A stretch of 64,000 bases of DNA from contig NZ_SUMC01000004.1 of the NCBI RefSeq assembly GCF_005047355.1, positions 232,032 through 296,031 of the forward strand, given 5' to 3'. This document shows, piece after piece, positions 62,667-64,000 of the stretch. How positions within the stretch are numbered: position 1 is the first letter of the stretch; every line of letters begins with the position of its first letter. Under the pieces are notes generated by a model, which searched no databases, had not been told where the DNA came from, and saw only the letters and a list, made by a program, of their open reading frames with translations. The translations under genes and the position numbers were made by a program. The DNA comes from Actinacidiphila oryziradicis (GTDB lineage Bacteria > Actinomycetota > Actinomycetes > Streptomycetales > Streptomycetaceae).

Positions 62667-63718
62667 GTGCCGTCCAACTGCTCTTCGCTGTCCTGCTGGT
62701 ACTCGCCAACGGCTTCTTCGTCGGCGCCGAGTTCGCGCTCGTCTCCGTACGCCGCAGCCAGATCGAGCCGCTGGCCGACACCCACCGGCGGGCCCGCACC
62801 GTTCTGCACGGCCTGGAGAACCTGCCGCAGATGATGGCCGCCGCACAGTTCGGCATCACCATCTGCTCCCTGACCCTCGGCGCGGTCGCCGAGCCGACGA
62901 TCGCACATCTGCTGGAGCCGGTTTTCACAGCCCTCCACATGCCGGACGAGGTGGTCCATCCGGTCGGATACGTCCTCGCCCTCGCCGTCGTGGTCTTCCT
63001 GCATCTCGTCATCGGCGAGATGGTGCCGAAGAACCTCGCCATGGCCGCCCCCGAGAAGACCGCTCTCTGGCTCAGCCCCGGCCTGGTCGGCTTCGCCCGG
63101 GTCTTCCGGCCGGTCATCGCGGTGCTCGGCAGCTGCGCGCGGCTGGTGCTGAAGCTCTTCAGGGTCGAGCCCAAGGATGAGGTCGACGCGGTCTTCACCA
63201 GCGAGGAGCTCACTCTGCTCGTCGAGGACGCCCGCCAGGCGGGCCTGCTGGACGACGGCGAGCAGGAACGGCTGGAAGACGCCCTCGAACTGGGCACCCG
63301 CCCCGTCACCGATGTCCTCCTGGAGCACGTGGAACTGGTCACAGTCGACCCCTCCGTGACCCCCGGCGAGGTCGAGGAGCTCACGGTCCGCACCGGCTAC
63401 TCCCGCTTCCCCATCGCCGGTCCCGACGGCAGCTACCTCGGCTACCTCCACGTCAAGGACGTCCTCGACCTCGACGACCGGGACCGTCCGGTTCCGGCCC
63501 GGCTCTGGCGGCCCATGGCGACCCTGCGCGGCGAGCTCCCGCTGGACGACGCCCTCACCCAGATGCGGCGCGCCGCGTCCCACCTCGCGGCTGTCGCCGA
63601 CCCCGGTGGGCATGTGCTCGGGCTTGTCGCGCTGGAGGACGTGCTGGAAATGCTCGTGGGGGAGGTACGGGACCCCTCCCACCGGTCGGTGGCGCTGCCG
63701 CCCGTACTGGCCGGCTGA
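62663..63718 (+). CDS. DUF21/CBS-domain membrane protein, second of pair
   Basis: The protein has 351 residues with DUF21 segments at 1-180 and the CBS pair at about 205-340 (RPVTDVLLEHVELVTVD and GHVLGLVALEDVLEMLVGEV). It lacks the CorC_HlyC domain of its neighbour, so the two differ at the C-terminus. The overlapping ATGA start suggests the two make one complex. The pair order is common in Streptomyces. Confidence 0.87.
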   Translation: MSAVQLLFAVLLVLANGFFVGAEFALVSVRRSQIEPLADTHRRARTVLHGLENLPQMMAAAQFGITICSLTLGAVAEPTIAHLLEPVFTALHMPDEVVHPVGYVLALAVVVFLHLVIGEMVPKNLAMAAPEKTALWLSPGLVGFARVFRPVIAVLGSCARLVLKLFRVEPKDEVDAVFTSEELTLLVEDARQAGLLDDGEQERLEDALELGTRPVTDVLLEHVELVTVDPSVTPGEVEELTVRTGYSRFPIAGPDGSYLGYLHVKDVLDLDDRDRPVPARLWRPMATLRGELPLDDALTQMRRAASHLAAVADPGGHVLGLVALEDVLEMLVGEVRDPSHRSVALPPVLAG

Positions 63719-63750
63719 GCGTGCGGGCCGGTGGTCTGCTTTGTGCCCAC

Positions 63751-63780
63751 CCTCCCCCATGGCCTTAAGGGCATGGGAGG
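63751..63780. terminator. Hairpin after the CBS gene pair
   Basis: CCTCCCCCATGGCCTT and AAGGGCATGGGAGG can pair with small interior bulges, 32 nt after the stop. The CCTCCC...GGGAGGTGCCCCC pattern is the same type as in the dispersed repeats at 9253 and 47321. Confidence 0.5.
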
Positions 63781-63886
63781 TGCCCCCCCATCGCCCCGCG
63801 GAACGCCTGCCCACAACGCAGCAACCATCCAGGCCGTCCGGCGTTTGAGGACTGGGGGTCCGGGGGTTAGGCCCAATGCCGCTGTT

Positions 63887-64000
63887 TTAAGCGGTGACCT
63901 TGGGTTTTCGCTTGGCCGGGGCGCTCTTGGACGCGGGGGTGATGGTGACCGCCTCGGCCGGCGGGGCGGCGGGCTGGGGCCAGGTGCGGTGGTGGGCGCG
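63887..64000 (-). CDS. C-terminal end of unknown minus-strand gene (partial)
   Basis: The frame reads to the window edge and ends with TAA at 63887. The last 37 residues are Pro/Ala rich and then Lys/Arg rich (TITPASKSAPAKRKPKVTA), a tail type seen on Streptomyces DNA- or RNA-binding proteins. No domain is visible, so no function is given. Confidence 0.5.
   Translation of the reverse strand, partial: RAHHRTWPQPAAPPAEAVTITPASKSAPAKRKPKVTA

Overview
This window is a high-GC actinomycete chromosome segment, very probably from a Streptomyces species. The reasons are strong G/C at third codon positions, many GTG and TTG starts, start/stop overlaps of 4 nt between operon genes, and marker genes such as bldD and sIHF. 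From memory, the order alaS-ruvX-mltG-aro-efp-nusB-bldD-pyr-sIHF-gmk-rpoZ-coaBC-metK-priA matches the core region of S. coelicolor around SCO1476-SCO1501. No tRNA, rRNA, CRISPR array or intact insertion sequence was seen.

Layout. 1-4.6 kb: 3' part of alaS, then ruvX and mltG. 4.6-8.4 kb: shikimate genes aroE, aroC, aroK, aroB. 8.4-11.7 kb: a P-loop protein, an M24-peptidase-fold protein that has lost most metal ligands, efp and nusB. 11.8-12.4 kb: bldD, convergent, with a BldD box in its own promoter. 12.5-22.9 kb: the pyrimidine cluster pyrR-pyrB-pyrC-(membrane protein)-carA-carB-pyrD-pyrF; a PyrR-type RNA loop lies just before the pyrR ribosome binding site, and pyrE is absent. 23.2-29.8 kb: sIHF, gmk, rpoZ, coaBC, metK and priA, with a 41-codon scar of a VapBC-like toxin-antitoxin pair before priA. 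29.9-31 kb: a truncated sugar ABC permease and an HTH protein. 31.1-35.2 kb: def, fmt, rsmB and rpe.

35.3-54.7 kb is the accessory half: a SorC-type regulator, a barstar-like protein, an L,D-transpeptidase lipoprotein, an APC permease, a zone of decayed regulators around an intact hydrolase, an NmrA/HxlR divergent pair, guaB1 (GMP reductase type), an Lrp regulator, an APH-like kinase-fold gene, a davA-davB pair (lysine to 5-aminovalerate), a secreted phospholipase A2, a DUF5995-like protein, a broken XRE regulator, an MFS transporter and a divergent ROK regulator. A MITE-like repeat with about 26-bp terminal inverted repeats lies at 47.2-47.4 kb. A partial second copy at 51.8-51.9 kb has destroyed the XRE gene and replaced the end of the MFS gene.

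54.8-64 kb returns to core metabolism: an FMN riboswitch followed by ribD-ribE-ribM-ribBA-ribH, then hisE-hisG with a small PH-like membrane protein, two tandem DUF21/CBS membrane proteins, and the C-terminal end of an unknown minus-strand gene. Dispersed extragenic repeats (about 100 bp and shorter pieces) recur between genes at 9.2, 20.8, 59.4 and 63.8 kb.
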